Shown here: piece after piece, positions 56,101-64,000 of the stretch
How the letters are laid out: every line of letters starts with the position of its first letter
How positions within the stretch are numbered: position 1 is the stretch's first letter
Assembly: GCA_029251525.1 (NCBI GenBank)
Contig: JAQXDE010000065.1
Span: forward strand, 53,708-117,707
Source of the DNA: Saprospiraceae bacterium
Lineage (GTDB): Bacteria > Bacteroidota > Bacteroidia > Chitinophagales > Saprospiraceae
Direction: 5' to 3'
DNA: 64,000 nt
Notes under the pieces: generated by a model
The model's input: the letters and a program-made list of their open reading frames with translations, nothing else
Database searches by the model: none
What the model was told of the DNA's origin: nothing
Made by a program: the position numbers and the translations under genes

Positions 56101-57620
56101 TAATTGGTGCAAGTCAGGGAGCACATCCTTTGAGAGAGAATGCCGCATTGGCAATTTGGAATTCAGTATTGGAAATGGATCATGTAGTTTTGGAGAACGT
56201 AAATGGTAATCCAATTTCAGCTCGATACTCTGATGTGTGGTTGAAAAATAGTTCATTAAGATCTAAGGTTACAGGTGATTTGATAAATGTAAAATATGGA
56301 TATGGATTTATTGATAGCTGTGAGTTTCAAGGAAATACTCAAATAGATACTGATGCAATTGATTATGATGATGTAAAAAATGGGGTAATTATGAATTCTA
56401 AAATATATGATTTTTTAGGATTTAATAGTGATGCTATTGATTTAGGTGAAGGGTCGTCAGATATAATTGTTGAAAATAATTTTATTCATCACATTTCAGA
56501 TAAAGGAATTTCCATAGGACAAAATAGTTCTGTTTTTTTAAAAAATAATACATTCGTAGAGTGCACTCAAGGAATTGGAATAAAAGACGAAGGGTTTGCA
56601 AGTGTGGAGCAAACTACCTTTTATAATAATTCGAATGACATTGTTGCTTTTGAAAAAAATATAGGAAGTGGAGGTGGATTTGTAGAAGCTTATAACAATA
56701 TATTTTCAAATACTGTTTTCGATCCTATTTCGTTAGATGCGAATTCAGATGTACAAGTTAATTATTCACTTTCAGATACAGATTCTTTGTTAGGGAGTAA
56801 TATTTTATTAGTTGATCCATTGTTTGAAAATCCAACTCAAAATAACTTTCAATTACAACCAATTTCGCCCGCAATCAATACAGGGGTAAATTCAGTCGGG
56901 GTAATTGATTTGGGAACTTCAGATCATTTTTATTCCGCTAAACCTTCAATTTTAATTTCTGCGATTCACTATAATCCTGCGGATACATCGCTTTCGGAGT
57001 TCGTGGAAATTTATAATCCGTCAGATAAAGCGATATTTTTAAATGGGTATTCGTTTGTGGATGGAATCATTTATTCTTTTTTGTGGAATGTTGTTATTTC
57101 TTCAGGAGAAAAAATTAGAATAGTCAAAGATGTTTCATTCCATACTGATTATGTTGGGCAAATTTTTCAATGGAATTCTGGTTCACTTTCTAATAATGGG
57201 GAGAAAATAATTTTACAGGATGCTCTTGGAGTTGTTGTTGATCATGTGCAATATGATGATAAGTTGCCTTGGCCAACTGAGGCAGATGGTGAAGGGGCTT
57301 TTTTGGAATTAGTGAATGTGAATTTAGATAATCATTTTGGGAAAAACTGGGTTCCTAATTTTAAAACTAGTATAGACGAAGTTGTCGATGAAGAGGATAG
57401 TATTATTATTTTTCCAAACCCAACTTCTGATTTTTTAATTATAAAGACTACTGAAAGTTGGATGAAAAAAGTATCTTTATTTGACGCGCTTGGAAGGAAT
57501 CTAGTCACCCAATACCCAAATGAGAATGAAGTGAATATTAATTTAACACTTTTTCCAACAGGAATTTATTTTATAAAAATAAATGATTCAATTATTCGAA
57601 GAGTAATTCGTGGGAATTAA
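53118..57620 (+). CDS. Giant secreted CotH/lamin-tail/beta-helix protein with T9SS signal
   Basis: A 1500-residue exported protein with a signal peptide (ends TQAQ). Order of parts: lamin-tail domain (VIINELIASNSSVISD..., about 26-150), a chitobiase-like Fn3 domain (GEVRYTTDGSFPSITSSIFTGP, about 195-245), a CotH kinase domain (about 255-590; NIRSRVDESYIEDNYG, RWIAQDFDRGFIG), a discoidin-like segment with WKYFDLGINPGNDWATNIYDD, a right-handed beta-helix region (about 960-1240; VENNFIHHISDKGISI), a second lamin-tail domain (about 1275-1400; SEFVEIYNPSDKAIFLNGYSF) and a type-A T9SS signal (IIIFPNPTSDFLIIKT, LFPTGIYFIKIN). CotH domains phosphorylate surface proteins in spore formers; whether it is active here is unknown. 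The next gene starts 12 bases later. Confidence 0.9.
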   Translation: MKLKIQLIFFGLISCILFSKDTQAQVIINELIASNSSVISDPDFDDTGDWIELYNNSNIAIDLSDYSLTDKLGQFDKWKFPVGTQIGANEHLLIWADGNDVGLHTNFKLSAAGEEIGLYNAQGTLLDSVIYQNMLTDVSFGRKTDANITWGFFSIPTPGFSNNTVAYDGIVFYQPKFSVRGGFYDDSFEVVLDAIDGEVRYTTDGSFPSITSSIFTGPISINSTTILRAAVFLPNFIQGKTATQSYFINEDLEARKLPVISIATNPEYFWSNDIGLYVQDFKPEWKYPINIELFENDGGDRAAFNELAGVKVNGLNSWVLPQKMLGIYFDNEYDQNNLEYPLFFDRQRNRYDNFTLRVSGSDWSQTMMRDGLSQSLTIGITDLGQMGFRPSIVFVNGEYLGIHNIRSRVDESYIEDNYGWSGSEYDLIENNGVVEQGDDIAFNEFMDLLNQDLSIQSNYNAVAAIMDIENCIDFYVTEMWTGNSSFGHNVQFWKPRVFGSKWRWIAQDFDRGFIGADSDLFDYFTDTNNGAYGWINSRFLNLIQNQEFADAFVARFADHLFTTYHPTRVEQFITKFESNIENEMPYHIARWLGTTSGYGNAIPSFGYWKDQVAQLRNYNQARPGFLYDNIIDNFDVQEKVTLGVNSFPENGGQVFINDLEIPASSWLGNYFTNVPFELRAEPLAGHEFQGWSEIVIDTLIAKESTWKYFDLGINPGNDWATNIYDDSSWEVGQAQLGYGDGDENTIVSYGGNSNDKHITTYFRKSFTVNNVSDLSNQMYLNLMRDDAAIVYLNGEEVIRSNMAEGSVNFLTPALTYVSGVEEDLYFSFQINENVLLEGENLITVEIHQAYETSSDISFDLELIGLRNTSELISTNPILQVNLDRDKIFSTKYLQTSTCILPDTISENTTLTIDCSPYLVRENVVILPNRTLTVEAGVEIHFPKGGNMMVQGNLRIKGREGELVRFLPNESLGTIEWGHVFFENATDTSSLVWFEIIGASQGAHPLRENAALAIWNSVLEMDHVVLENVNGNPISARYSDVWLKNSSLRSKVTGDLINVKYGYGFIDSCEFQGNTQIDTDAIDYDDVKNGVIMNSKIYDFLGFNSDAIDLGEGSSDIIVENNFIHHISDKGISIGQNSSVFLKNNTFVECTQGIGIKDEGFASVEQTTFYNNSNDIVAFEKNIGSGGGFVEAYNNIFSNTVFDPISLDANSDVQVNYSLSDTDSLLGSNILLVDPLFENPTQNNFQLQPISPAINTGVNSVGVIDLGTSDHFYSAKPSILISAIHYNPADTSLSEFVEIYNPSDKAIFLNGYSFVDGIIYSFLWNVVISSGEKIRIVKDVSFHTDYVGQIFQWNSGSLSNNGEKIILQDALGVVVDHVQYDDKLPWPTEADGEGAFLELVNVNLDNHFGKNWVPNFKTSIDEVVDEEDSIIIFPNPTSDFLIIKTTESWMKKVSLFDALGRNLVTQYPNENEVNINLTLFPTGIYFIKINDSIIRRVIRGN

Positions 57621-57632
57621 TAAAATAAAAAT

Positions 57633-58247
57633 ATGAGTATTTTAAGGAAATTGTTTGGTTCATCAAGGGATGAGATTTGGGCTCAAATTGCATACGATAT
57701 TGGAGCAAATTATAATGGCGGAGGATTCTGGGAGAGAGATTATATTTCTTATTTCCATGGTGAATGGGAAATTGTGTTAGACACCTACACCCAAAGTACA
57801 GGGAAATCCTCTATTACCTATACTCGAATGCGTGCACCTTTTGTGAATCGAGATAGCCTATATTTTAAAATATATCAAGCTGGATTTTTTTCTAATATGG
57901 GAAAATATTTTGGGATGCAAGATATTGAAGTTGGAGATGAGTATTTTGATAAAAATTTTATTATCAAAGGAAATGATCAACTTCAGATTGCACGACTCTT
58001 GGTGGGTGATGATATCAAAGCATTGATTGAAAGACATCCTAAAATTCATTTTGAGATAAGAGATGATGAGGGAGTTTTTACCAAAAAATATCCAGAGGGT
58101 GTTGATGAATTATATTTTCAATGCGTTGGAGTATTGAAAGATGAAGCTCGAATTAAAGATTTATTTGATCTTTTTGCTTTTACTTTAGAACGGTTGGTGG
58201 CAATTGATTCGGCGTATGCGCACGATCCAAATGGACGATTTGTTTAA
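57633..58247 (+). CDS. Conserved protein of unknown function (about 200 residues)
   Basis: Soluble protein of 204 residues without signal peptide or membrane helix. Visible blocks are SRDEIWAQIAYDIGANYNGG, EIVLDTYTQSTGKSSITYTRMRAPFVNRD, FFSNMGKYFGMQDIEVGDEYFD, FIIKGND, and VDELYFQCVGV. I recognise this as a widespread but uncharacterised bacterial family, not a named one, so no function is claimed. It begins 12 bases after the giant CotH protein gene and is likely cotranscribed with it; there is no evident link to secretion. A bidirectional terminator follows. Confidence 0.85.
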   Translation: MSILRKLFGSSRDEIWAQIAYDIGANYNGGGFWERDYISYFHGEWEIVLDTYTQSTGKSSITYTRMRAPFVNRDSLYFKIYQAGFFSNMGKYFGMQDIEVGDEYFDKNFIIKGNDQLQIARLLVGDDIKALIERHPKIHFEIRDDEGVFTKKYPEGVDELYFQCVGVLKDEARIKDLFDLFAFTLERLVAIDSAYAHDPNGRFV

Positions 58248-58250
58248 GAG

Positions 58251-58296
58251 AAACGAATATTGAAGATTGCTTAACCAATATTCAATATTCGTTTTT
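58251..58296. terminator. Bidirectional terminator
   Basis: AAACGAATATTGAA pairs perfectly with TTCAATATTCGTTT across a 16-base loop and is followed by T. It separates the plus-strand conserved protein from the minus-strand giant adhesin. Confidence 0.78.
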
Positions 58297-58300
58297 ATGC

Positions 58301-61300
58301 TTATTTCATTAAAGTTACATCTCCCGAAAATACCCGAGTAGACCCATCTTTTAATTTCACTTTAAAGATATATACGAAAACGGCAGAGTTCATATCTTCT
58401 CCCTTAAATCTTCCATTCCAGCCTATGATTGGTTCATTGGGTTGGAAATTTTCCTTTTTGAAGACATGCTCACCCCATCGGTCAAAAATTGACATTTCTA
58501 AAATTTCCTCTACCTGATCATTTGCAAATAAAGTGAAGTAATCATTATACCCATCGAAGTTAGGAGAAAAAGCATTTGGTATATAAATTTTAACTTTTGG
58601 AAGTACAATGATATTGATGACTGCAATAGCAAGGCATCCATTATTATCGATTATCGTAAGCTGAAAAGTCTGATCGTCAACTGCTTCGATAGTTGTAGTC
58701 AAGCAGGTATCGCAAGACAAAAGTTCAGGTGGCGCCCATTGAATATATTCTAAACTATCAATTGGGACATTGACGATTGCTTGGATTATTCCTGTATTAC
58801 CTTCGAGGATTTCAATTATTTCAGGAAGGTTTAATTCAAGGTTTATACCTGGATTGATAATGAAATTATCTTCCAATGTACAACCATTCGAATCTGTAAG
58901 TAGGATATTATAAAACCCAGGAGAAAGATTTTGAAATTGTCCTGAATTATCAGTTGGGTTTCCATTTAAGTTATATGTGAACGGAGGTTCACCTCCAGAA
59001 ATATTTACAATAGAAATTAACCCATCATTTGCTTCGAAGCAAGTTTCATCGTAAATATTAGCATTTATCAATTGAGGAATATTAGTATTAATAACAACAT
59101 TCAGATCATCTGTTACTATACATCCACTAATTAAATTTTGGATAGAAACGGTGTACGTTCCAGGTTGATCAACTAACGGATTTTGAGTTGTAGTTCCTGA
59201 GATAATGTTTCCATTTGAAGTCGTCCAAGTTATCTCGAGATTATCTGTATTGCTTAAAATAGTTACATTTAAATTAGTTTCTGTTTCTCCACAGAATAAT
59301 GTGATGTCCTCTAGTGCTTGAGACGAAGGAATATTTAATAAACTTTCTACAAATACAGAATCAGTATTTTCGCAACCATTCAATGTGTCGATTAATTGTA
59401 AATAATAAAGACCGCCATTGTCTACTAATAATGAGTTTTCGTTTTGTCCAACAATTAAGTTATTGTTAGCATCATACCAGTTGTAAATAATATTTACACC
59501 TTGTTGAGAGTTGGAACCATCTATTAAAGAATTTGGTTCGTAGCAACTAATTGGAGAAGGTGGATCTAGAACGACAAAAGGATAATCTTGAATATCTGAG
59601 ATAGTAATTTCATTGAAATTCTGACAACCTGTAATTGTATCTATGGCAATTAGATTAACAATACTTCCTTCTGTTACTACATATTCTGGCGCAATGACGG
59701 AATTCCAACTGTAAATAATATTAGGTTCATTATCCGAAGTCAATGTAATGCTACTGATTACGCAATCCAGGATATTATCAGGATCAGCATATATAACAGC
59801 AGACGGTAAATTGGTATTTATAAATACTTCAACTTGATCTGTAGAGGTACAACCACTCACAAGATCAGTTAATTGTAGAATATAAATTCCTTCTGTGGAG
59901 GTTGTTATTTGTTCTTGATTAGAAATAAACGTTCCTCCCGAGGTTGTCCATTCAAATTCTAAATTAGTGCCGGAACTACCTGAGCCATTTAATGTAACTT
60001 CTAAAATGTTGCAATTGATAAATTGATCAGATCCAGCATTTGCTGAAGGTATTTCGTTTTCGATACCGATAAAAACACTATCAATTGAAGTACAATTATT
60101 TGGGTAAGCTCCTGTTAAAAAATACCAGCCCGGGGTAGTAGTGGTAGTTGCTAAATTTGATGCTGAAAAAGAGTTTGGACCGGACCAAAGGAATATTCCA
60201 ACATCAGAGGAGGAACCAATTAAATTTGCAGTCGTATTGTTGCAATTTAAAGTACTGCCAGTCCCAGCATCAATAGTTTGAGGGCAAAAGGAGCAAGTCG
60301 TGGGTGTAGTCACTAAAATTGGGGTAGTGCAAGTCAGAGTGGTCAAGTCTTGCAGCTCAAAATTCAAATCACCATTGGCAATATTAAACGGGCCGAAATT
60401 TTGAGTTGCTCCGTAGTTTCCAGAAAGTGCTCCGTCAGTCGATTGCCAATTTGCACCAATATTTTGTCCATTTACTAAAAGATCAAAAGTAAAAGTATCA
60501 TCAGTATCGTCATTACCGGTACCATTATCATCGCAAATGATATTTGAGACGGTGGCATTTATAGAACAATCTTCATTGCAAGGTTCAAGCGTTCCAATGT
60601 TTTGTTCAGCGGAACAAAGGGGTTCGTCTGCATCTTGAATTAAAACTGTAACAGCAGAACCGTCAGCGGGTAGAGTAAACATTGCGCCAATTGAGTAATC
60701 AAAAATCCCTTGGGAGATATTGTTGACAAAAATTTCAAAACTATTAGCTGTACCAGGGTTGACTGCCGAGGCTTGAATATTTATGTCATAAAAATCATCA
60801 GTTGGGTCTGTGATAGTTCCATTATCACTGCAAAGTACCTCGACTAAATCAAAATTAATTACACAAGGATCAGAGCAAGATGTAAGTGGACCAATTGTTT
60901 GTGTTGCTTGACACTGTGGATCTTGATTGTCAACAACAGAAATAATTGGAGAACTTCCATCGGCGGGGATGGTAAATGTAGAAACAGTATTATAAGTGTA
61001 ATTGAAATTTACTAAACCATCAATTAAAACATTGTAGGAATTATTTGCAGCACCATTTATTGCAAAAGCATTTATTGTGACTGTATAAAAATCATCAGTC
61101 TCATCATTACTTGTTCCATTGTCAGAACAAATAATATCTAATTGGTTAATAGAAATAGAACAATCACTTGAACAAGAATTCAATGGACCGATTGATTGGG
61201 TAATCAAACAAGAAATTAATTCATCTGTAAAGATCATTGTCGAAGATTGCCCTTGAGCAGGTAGGGTAATAGTATTAGATTGATTGTAATTTAAATTAGT

Positions 61301-64000
61301 GGTATTTAAATTCCCATCAAAGACTGAAAATGTACCAGCGTTTCCATTATTGTTAGTCAATGTAAATGTAATGTTGTAAAAGTCATCCATAGCATCGCTT
61401 GGAGTACCATTATCATCACAATTGATTTCAAAGTTACTCAATGTTATTTCCAATCCAGGATTAATATCAAAACTTTGAGAAGCAATACAACCATTGTCAT
61501 CTTCAATGTAAGCAGTGTAATTCCCCGAATTTAAATTATCAAAAACGTTATTAGTTGTCCAATTAGAATTATCTAAACTATAATTCATGCCAGTTGGTGA
61601 ATCAATAGTTACCGAGCCATCTCCATCATCAAGACAAGTTTCATCTTCAACTTGAAGGGTGAAAGTAGGAAGAGGATTGACCAATAATTCTAGTTCAACA
61701 ATAGAACTACAGTTGGCAGAATTGAGAAGAACTACAAATAAATTTTGGGTAGGCGTATCTATATTAGTATAGAGGTTTGATAATGAATTTATTTCATTTT
61801 GGGCGTTCGCAATTGTTTCATAATAAGTATAAGAATATGTCAAATTGGAACTGATCAATGTATTTGCTTCTGTCAAGTCAAACGCTGTAAATCCATCACC
61901 ATCTAAATCACATTGCTCTAATTGTGCATTATTCCCTACTGGATTTGCAGAAATTTCAAATTGAATAGGTGTAAGAATAGAACTCACACATCCATTTATC
62001 AAACTTTCGGACTCCACATAGTAGGTGTAAACCCCCACCGTTGTTTCGGTAGGAGTAAAGGTTGTACTTTCGTTTTGTAACAATGTTCCTCCGGATGGAG
62101 CATTATACCAGTTTGCTGTTTCGTCAGCCCCAACAGAAACAGATAATTGAGGGGCAGGAGAACCTTCACAAATAATCGCATCTCCATTGTTTACAGGAGG
62201 ATCAACATTAGGGCAATCACAATCTGGTGGCGATATATTCAAAGTAAATGTACATAGAAGGTTAGACGGATTTGTTGCTATAATAACCAAAGATTGACTA
62301 ATTGGAATATCAGTAACTATTCCTAGATTATTTCCTAAATCAACATAAGTTCCAGCTAAAACAATAATATCAAACCCAAAATTATTAATGGATACTTCGT
62401 AAAAATCAGGATTTGAAGTACATGAAATATCAAAAGCAAAAATAAAAACTTCTGGTAAAAATTCTAGAGTAACTGAAGCTACATCATCTGGGCAAACTCC
62501 TCCAGAAGCTACAACATAATCGAAGGTATAAGTTCCAGGAGGTAATCCAATCAGACTTACGTTATTTGGATTTGAAAGATTGACTCCATACCCATAAGTG
62601 TCTACCCATGTTCCTGCTGGATTATATGCTCCTGATAAATAACTAAATAAATTTATATTGTTAGGAGAGTCAAAACAAATTTCTCCCATTCCATCCAAAC
62701 CTGCAAATGGAGGATCTTCAACCACTACTTCAAAATTCGCTTCGTCCGAGCAACCAAAACTGTTGGAAGCTAAAAGATAGTATGTACTAGATAAAAGTGG
62801 ATTCACTATTGAAGAGGGCAATTGGTTACCAATTGTGGCAGGAGTACCTGAATGAAAGGTGATATTTGGCCCCGTATTGTTTAAATCAGTTACTAAAATG
62901 GTAGATAAATCGAATGTTTCTCCTTCACATAAAACTATTTGAGTTGGATTAATAAAAATATCAGGAGAAGGAATTTGGTCAATGATTTGAGTGTGAGTAA
63001 TTATAACATTATTACAAGGATTAATAAAGCTCCATGTATATTCCAGCCCCCCATTTCCATTGTTAGTTACCGTTGCAGGTACATTTCCCGTAATTGCGCA
63101 AGGTCCAGATTCATTATTTGTGTAAGAAAGATTTATTGGAGTTGGGAATGGTTCACCACAATTGATTGTTAAGTCAGCAGGTAAACTGGTAAAAATAGGG
63201 TCATTTGCTGGCGTAATAGCTACATTTTGAGAATGAGAAATACTTCGATTACAATCATCTGTATATGTCCACGTGTAAATAATATTCCCTCCACATGCAT
63301 CATAAAAACCAGATTGAATTGCTGTTACAAATCCATTTATAGAACACGCTCCATTTTGATTGTTAGTATAATTTAGGGTTGGTAAAACACCTGGAACAGA
63401 AGAGCAATCAATGGTCGTCGCACTAGGTGGATTTAAAAAGGCTGCGGGTGGTGCAGGATTAACATTTATATTTTGAGTATGCGAAATTGTTCTGCCACAA
63501 TCATCAGTAAATTCCCAAAGGAAAACGATTAATCCTCCGCATTCATTATAACTTCCTGATTGACTCGCTTGAGCAAAACCAGCTATTAGACAGATTCCGG
63601 ATTCGTTATTGGTATATTGTAAAGGGCTAGGAATACCTGGGACATTATCACAATCAACTGTTAAATCTTGTGGTAGGTTCCCAATAAAAGAAGCTAGTGG
63701 TGCAGGATCAACTATATAGTTTTGAATATGTGTAATTGTATTGTTGCAAATGTCTGTAAAAGTCCAAGTGAAGGAAATAGTACCACCACACTCATCTGCA
63801 CTTCCTGATTGTGTTGGTGAAACTGTCCCCATGACGAGACAACTTCCATTTTCATTATTAGAATAATCCAAGTCAGGAGCACCTGTTGGAATATTATCAC
63901 AGGTAACGTTTATGTCAGCAGGTGGATTAATAAATGTAGGAGCAGCAGCAGGAATGACGGTAATATTTTGAGTATGCGAAATATTATTACCGCATATATC
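58301..64000 (-). CDS. Giant T9SS type-B repeat protein (SprB-like adhesin), N-terminus beyond window
   Basis: At least 1900 residues; the frame is open to the last base of the window, and the apparent start at 63871 is only an internal TTG (Leu), so the real N-terminus is outside. The upstream part is an array of HYR-like Ig units of about 82 residues (DLTVDCDNVPG, YTNNESG, C-G-G, TWTFTDxCxxxISHTQN). Then follow PKD/Ig-like blocks and four units with CxDNGTxxDxxDDFY near 60500-61450. The C-terminus is the gliding-motility-associated domain (IPNAFSPNFDGYNDYFTLF, SIFDRWGEHVF, GWNGRFKGEDMNSAVFVYIF), a type-B T9SS signal. This architecture is typical for surface adhesins such as SprB-related proteins of gliding Bacteroidota. 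Cysteines are abundant and probably form disulfides outside the cell. Confidence 0.93.
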   Translation of the reverse strand, partial: DICGNNISHTQNITVIPAAAPTFINPPADINVTCDNIPTGAPDLDYSNNENGSCLVMGTVSPTQSGSADECGGTISFTWTFTDICNNTITHIQNYIVDPAPLASFIGNLPQDLTVDCDNVPGIPSPLQYTNNESGICLIAGFAQASQSGSYNECGGLIVFLWEFTDDCGRTISHTQNINVNPAPPAAFLNPPSATTIDCSSVPGVLPTLNYTNNQNGACSINGFVTAIQSGFYDACGGNIIYTWTYTDDCNRSISHSQNVAITPANDPIFTSLPADLTINCGEPFPTPINLSYTNNESGPCAITGNVPATVTNNGNGGLEYTWSFINPCNNVIITHTQIIDQIPSPDIFINPTQIVLCEGETFDLSTILVTDLNNTGPNITFHSGTPATIGNQLPSSIVNPLLSSTYYLLASNSFGCSDEANFEVVVEDPPFAGLDGMGEICFDSPNNINLFSYLSGAYNPAGTWVDTYGYGVNLSNPNNVSLIGLPPGTYTFDYVVASGGVCPDDVASVTLEFLPEVFIFAFDISCTSNPDFYEVSINNFGFDIIVLAGTYVDLGNNLGIVTDIPISQSLVIIATNPSNLLCTFTLNISPPDCDCPNVDPPVNNGDAIICEGSPAPQLSVSVGADETANWYNAPSGGTLLQNESTTFTPTETTVGVYTYYVESESLINGCVSSILTPIQFEISANPVGNNAQLEQCDLDGDGFTAFDLTEANTLISSNLTYSYTYYETIANAQNEINSLSNLYTNIDTPTQNLFVVLLNSANCSSIVELELLVNPLPTFTLQVEDETCLDDGDGSVTIDSPTGMNYSLDNSNWTTNNVFDNLNSGNYTAYIEDDNGCIASQSFDINPGLEITLSNFEINCDDNGTPSDAMDDFYNITFTLTNNNGNAGTFSVFDGNLNTTNLNYNQSNTITLPAQGQSSTMIFTDELISCLITQSIGPLNSCSSDCSISINQLDIICSDNGTSNDETDDFYTVTINAFAINGAANNSYNVLIDGLVNFNYTYNTVSTFTIPADGSSPIISVVDNQDPQCQATQTIGPLTSCSDPCVINFDLVEVLCSDNGTITDPTDDFYDINIQASAVNPGTANSFEIFVNNISQGIFDYSIGAMFTLPADGSAVTVLIQDADEPLCSAEQNIGTLEPCNEDCSINATVSNIICDDNGTGNDDTDDTFTFDLLVNGQNIGANWQSTDGALSGNYGATQNFGPFNIANGDLNFELQDLTTLTCTTPILVTTPTTCSFCPQTIDAGTGSTLNCNNTTANLIGSSSDVGIFLWSGPNSFSASNLATTTTTPGWYFLTGAYPNNCTSIDSVFIGIENEIPSANAGSDQFINCNILEVTLNGSGSSGTNLEFEWTTSGGTFISNQEQITTSTEGIYILQLTDLVSGCTSTDQVEVFINTNLPSAVIYADPDNILDCVISSITLTSDNEPNIIYSWNSVIAPEYVVTEGSIVNLIAIDTITGCQNFNEITISDIQDYPFVVLDPPSPISCYEPNSLIDGSNSQQGVNIIYNWYDANNNLIVGQNENSLLVDNGGLYYLQLIDTLNGCENTDSVFVESLLNIPSSQALEDITLFCGETETNLNVTILSNTDNLEITWTTSNGNIISGTTTQNPLVDQPGTYTVSIQNLISGCIVTDDLNVVINTNIPQLINANIYDETCFEANDGLISIVNISGGEPPFTYNLNGNPTDNSGQFQNLSPGFYNILLTDSNGCTLEDNFIINPGINLELNLPEIIEILEGNTGIIQAIVNVPIDSLEYIQWAPPELLSCDTCLTTTIEAVDDQTFQLTIIDNNGCLAIAVINIIVLPKVKIYIPNAFSPNFDGYNDYFTLFANDQVEEILEMSIFDRWGEHVFKKENFQPNEPIIGWNGRFKGEDMNSAVFVYIFKVKLKDGSTRVFSGDVTLMK
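60500..61450 (-). repeat. Four tandem repeats of about 290-300 bases in the adhesin gene
   Basis: The protein motif CxDNGTxxDxxDDFY(or DTF) recurs at about 61410, 61120, 60820 and 60520, spaced by 290-300 bases (about 97-100 residues). Each unit also contains LPADGS- or LPAQGQ-like text and a C-x-A-x-QxIG-x-L end. The copies are diverged at the DNA level, so recent duplication is not indicated. Confidence 0.75.
63150..64000 (-). repeat. HYR-like repeat array, period about 245 bases
   Basis: The motif (D/T)LT(V/I)(D/N)C before a proline-rich segment is found near 63900, 63655, 63410 and 63165, a steady period of about 245 bases (82 residues). The units share YTNNExGxC, CGGxIxFTWTFTD and ISHTQN. 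The array continues beyond the window end. Confidence 0.8.

Noticed and set aside
1..64000. tRNA, rRNA, CRISPR array, prophage or intact insertion sequence
   Set aside because: No cloverleaf arms, spaced direct repeats, transposase or integrase signatures were found by reading both strands. Very diverged or short RNA genes could still be missed.

Overview
The window is AT-rich (roughly one third G+C by eye) and reads as chromosomal DNA of a Bacteroidota bacterium, most likely from the Saprospiria/Lewinella-like part of the phylum. The phylum call rests on type IX secretion (T9SS) sorting domains of both type A and type B, an ECF sigma/FecR pair, a DUF5916 protein, a LytTR membrane regulator, a Bacteroidota-type RND pump and promoters of the TAnnTTTG kind. 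The family-level placement is an inference only. I see no tRNA, rRNA, CRISPR array, prophage or intact insertion sequence.

Layout. 1-3.3 kb: an ECF sigma factor and FecR anti-sigma gene (FecR is cut by the window edge), divergent from a lipoprotein made of four internal repeats. The FecR and lipoprotein genes share an upstream GGGGG-N17-GTC pattern that looks like the promoter read by this sigma factor. 3.6-11.4 kb: single metabolic and envelope genes (gluconokinase, ABA4-like membrane protein, retropepsin-like protease with PDZ, PAP2/haloperoxidase-like lipoprotein, SGNH hydrolase, APC permease, a decayed OmpA-like gene, PhoD-like phosphatase). 11.9-18.6 kb: a TetR-TolC-MFP-RND efflux operon. 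18.8-23.2 kb: MobA-like nucleotidyltransferase overlapping a P1/DmpA-type peptidase, then cytochrome c, anmK and a nucleoside-diphosphate-sugar-epimerase-like gene. 23.3-24.2 kb: two adjacent pseudogenes. 24.2-26.9 kb: rbfA and recG, divergent. 27.2-29.3 kb: an unusual membrane alpha/beta hydrolase with a large helical-repeat insertion. 29.5-33.9 kb: MFP, MacB-type permease and TolC with no ATPase gene. 34.1-37.6 kb: AlkD-like repair protein, a metal ABC permease fused to a DtxR-like regulator, YjjG-type nucleotidase, rhodanese. 37.7-42.9 kb: T9SS cargo, PASTA protein, MATE transporter. 43.5-49.9 kb: LytTR regulator, M20 peptidase with a changed metal ligand, outer-membrane-like protein, SulP transporter. 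50.2-58.2 kb: DUF5916 protein, a 1500-residue CotH/lamin-tail/beta-helix T9SS protein and a small conserved protein. 58.3-64 kb: the 3' part of a giant T9SS type-B repeat protein that runs off the window end.

The genes do not form one large island. The common themes are export and surface display (T9SS cargo, three repeat-rich surface proteins), envelope efflux (two tripartite systems) and peptide or cell-wall turnover (M20, P1, SGNH, AnmK). The best candidates for something undescribed are the ECF-controlled repeat lipoprotein unit, the split alpha/beta hydrolase with Trp-containing helical repeats, and the stand-alone permease-regulator fusion. At least four stretches show gene decay, so this is also a region of recent loss.
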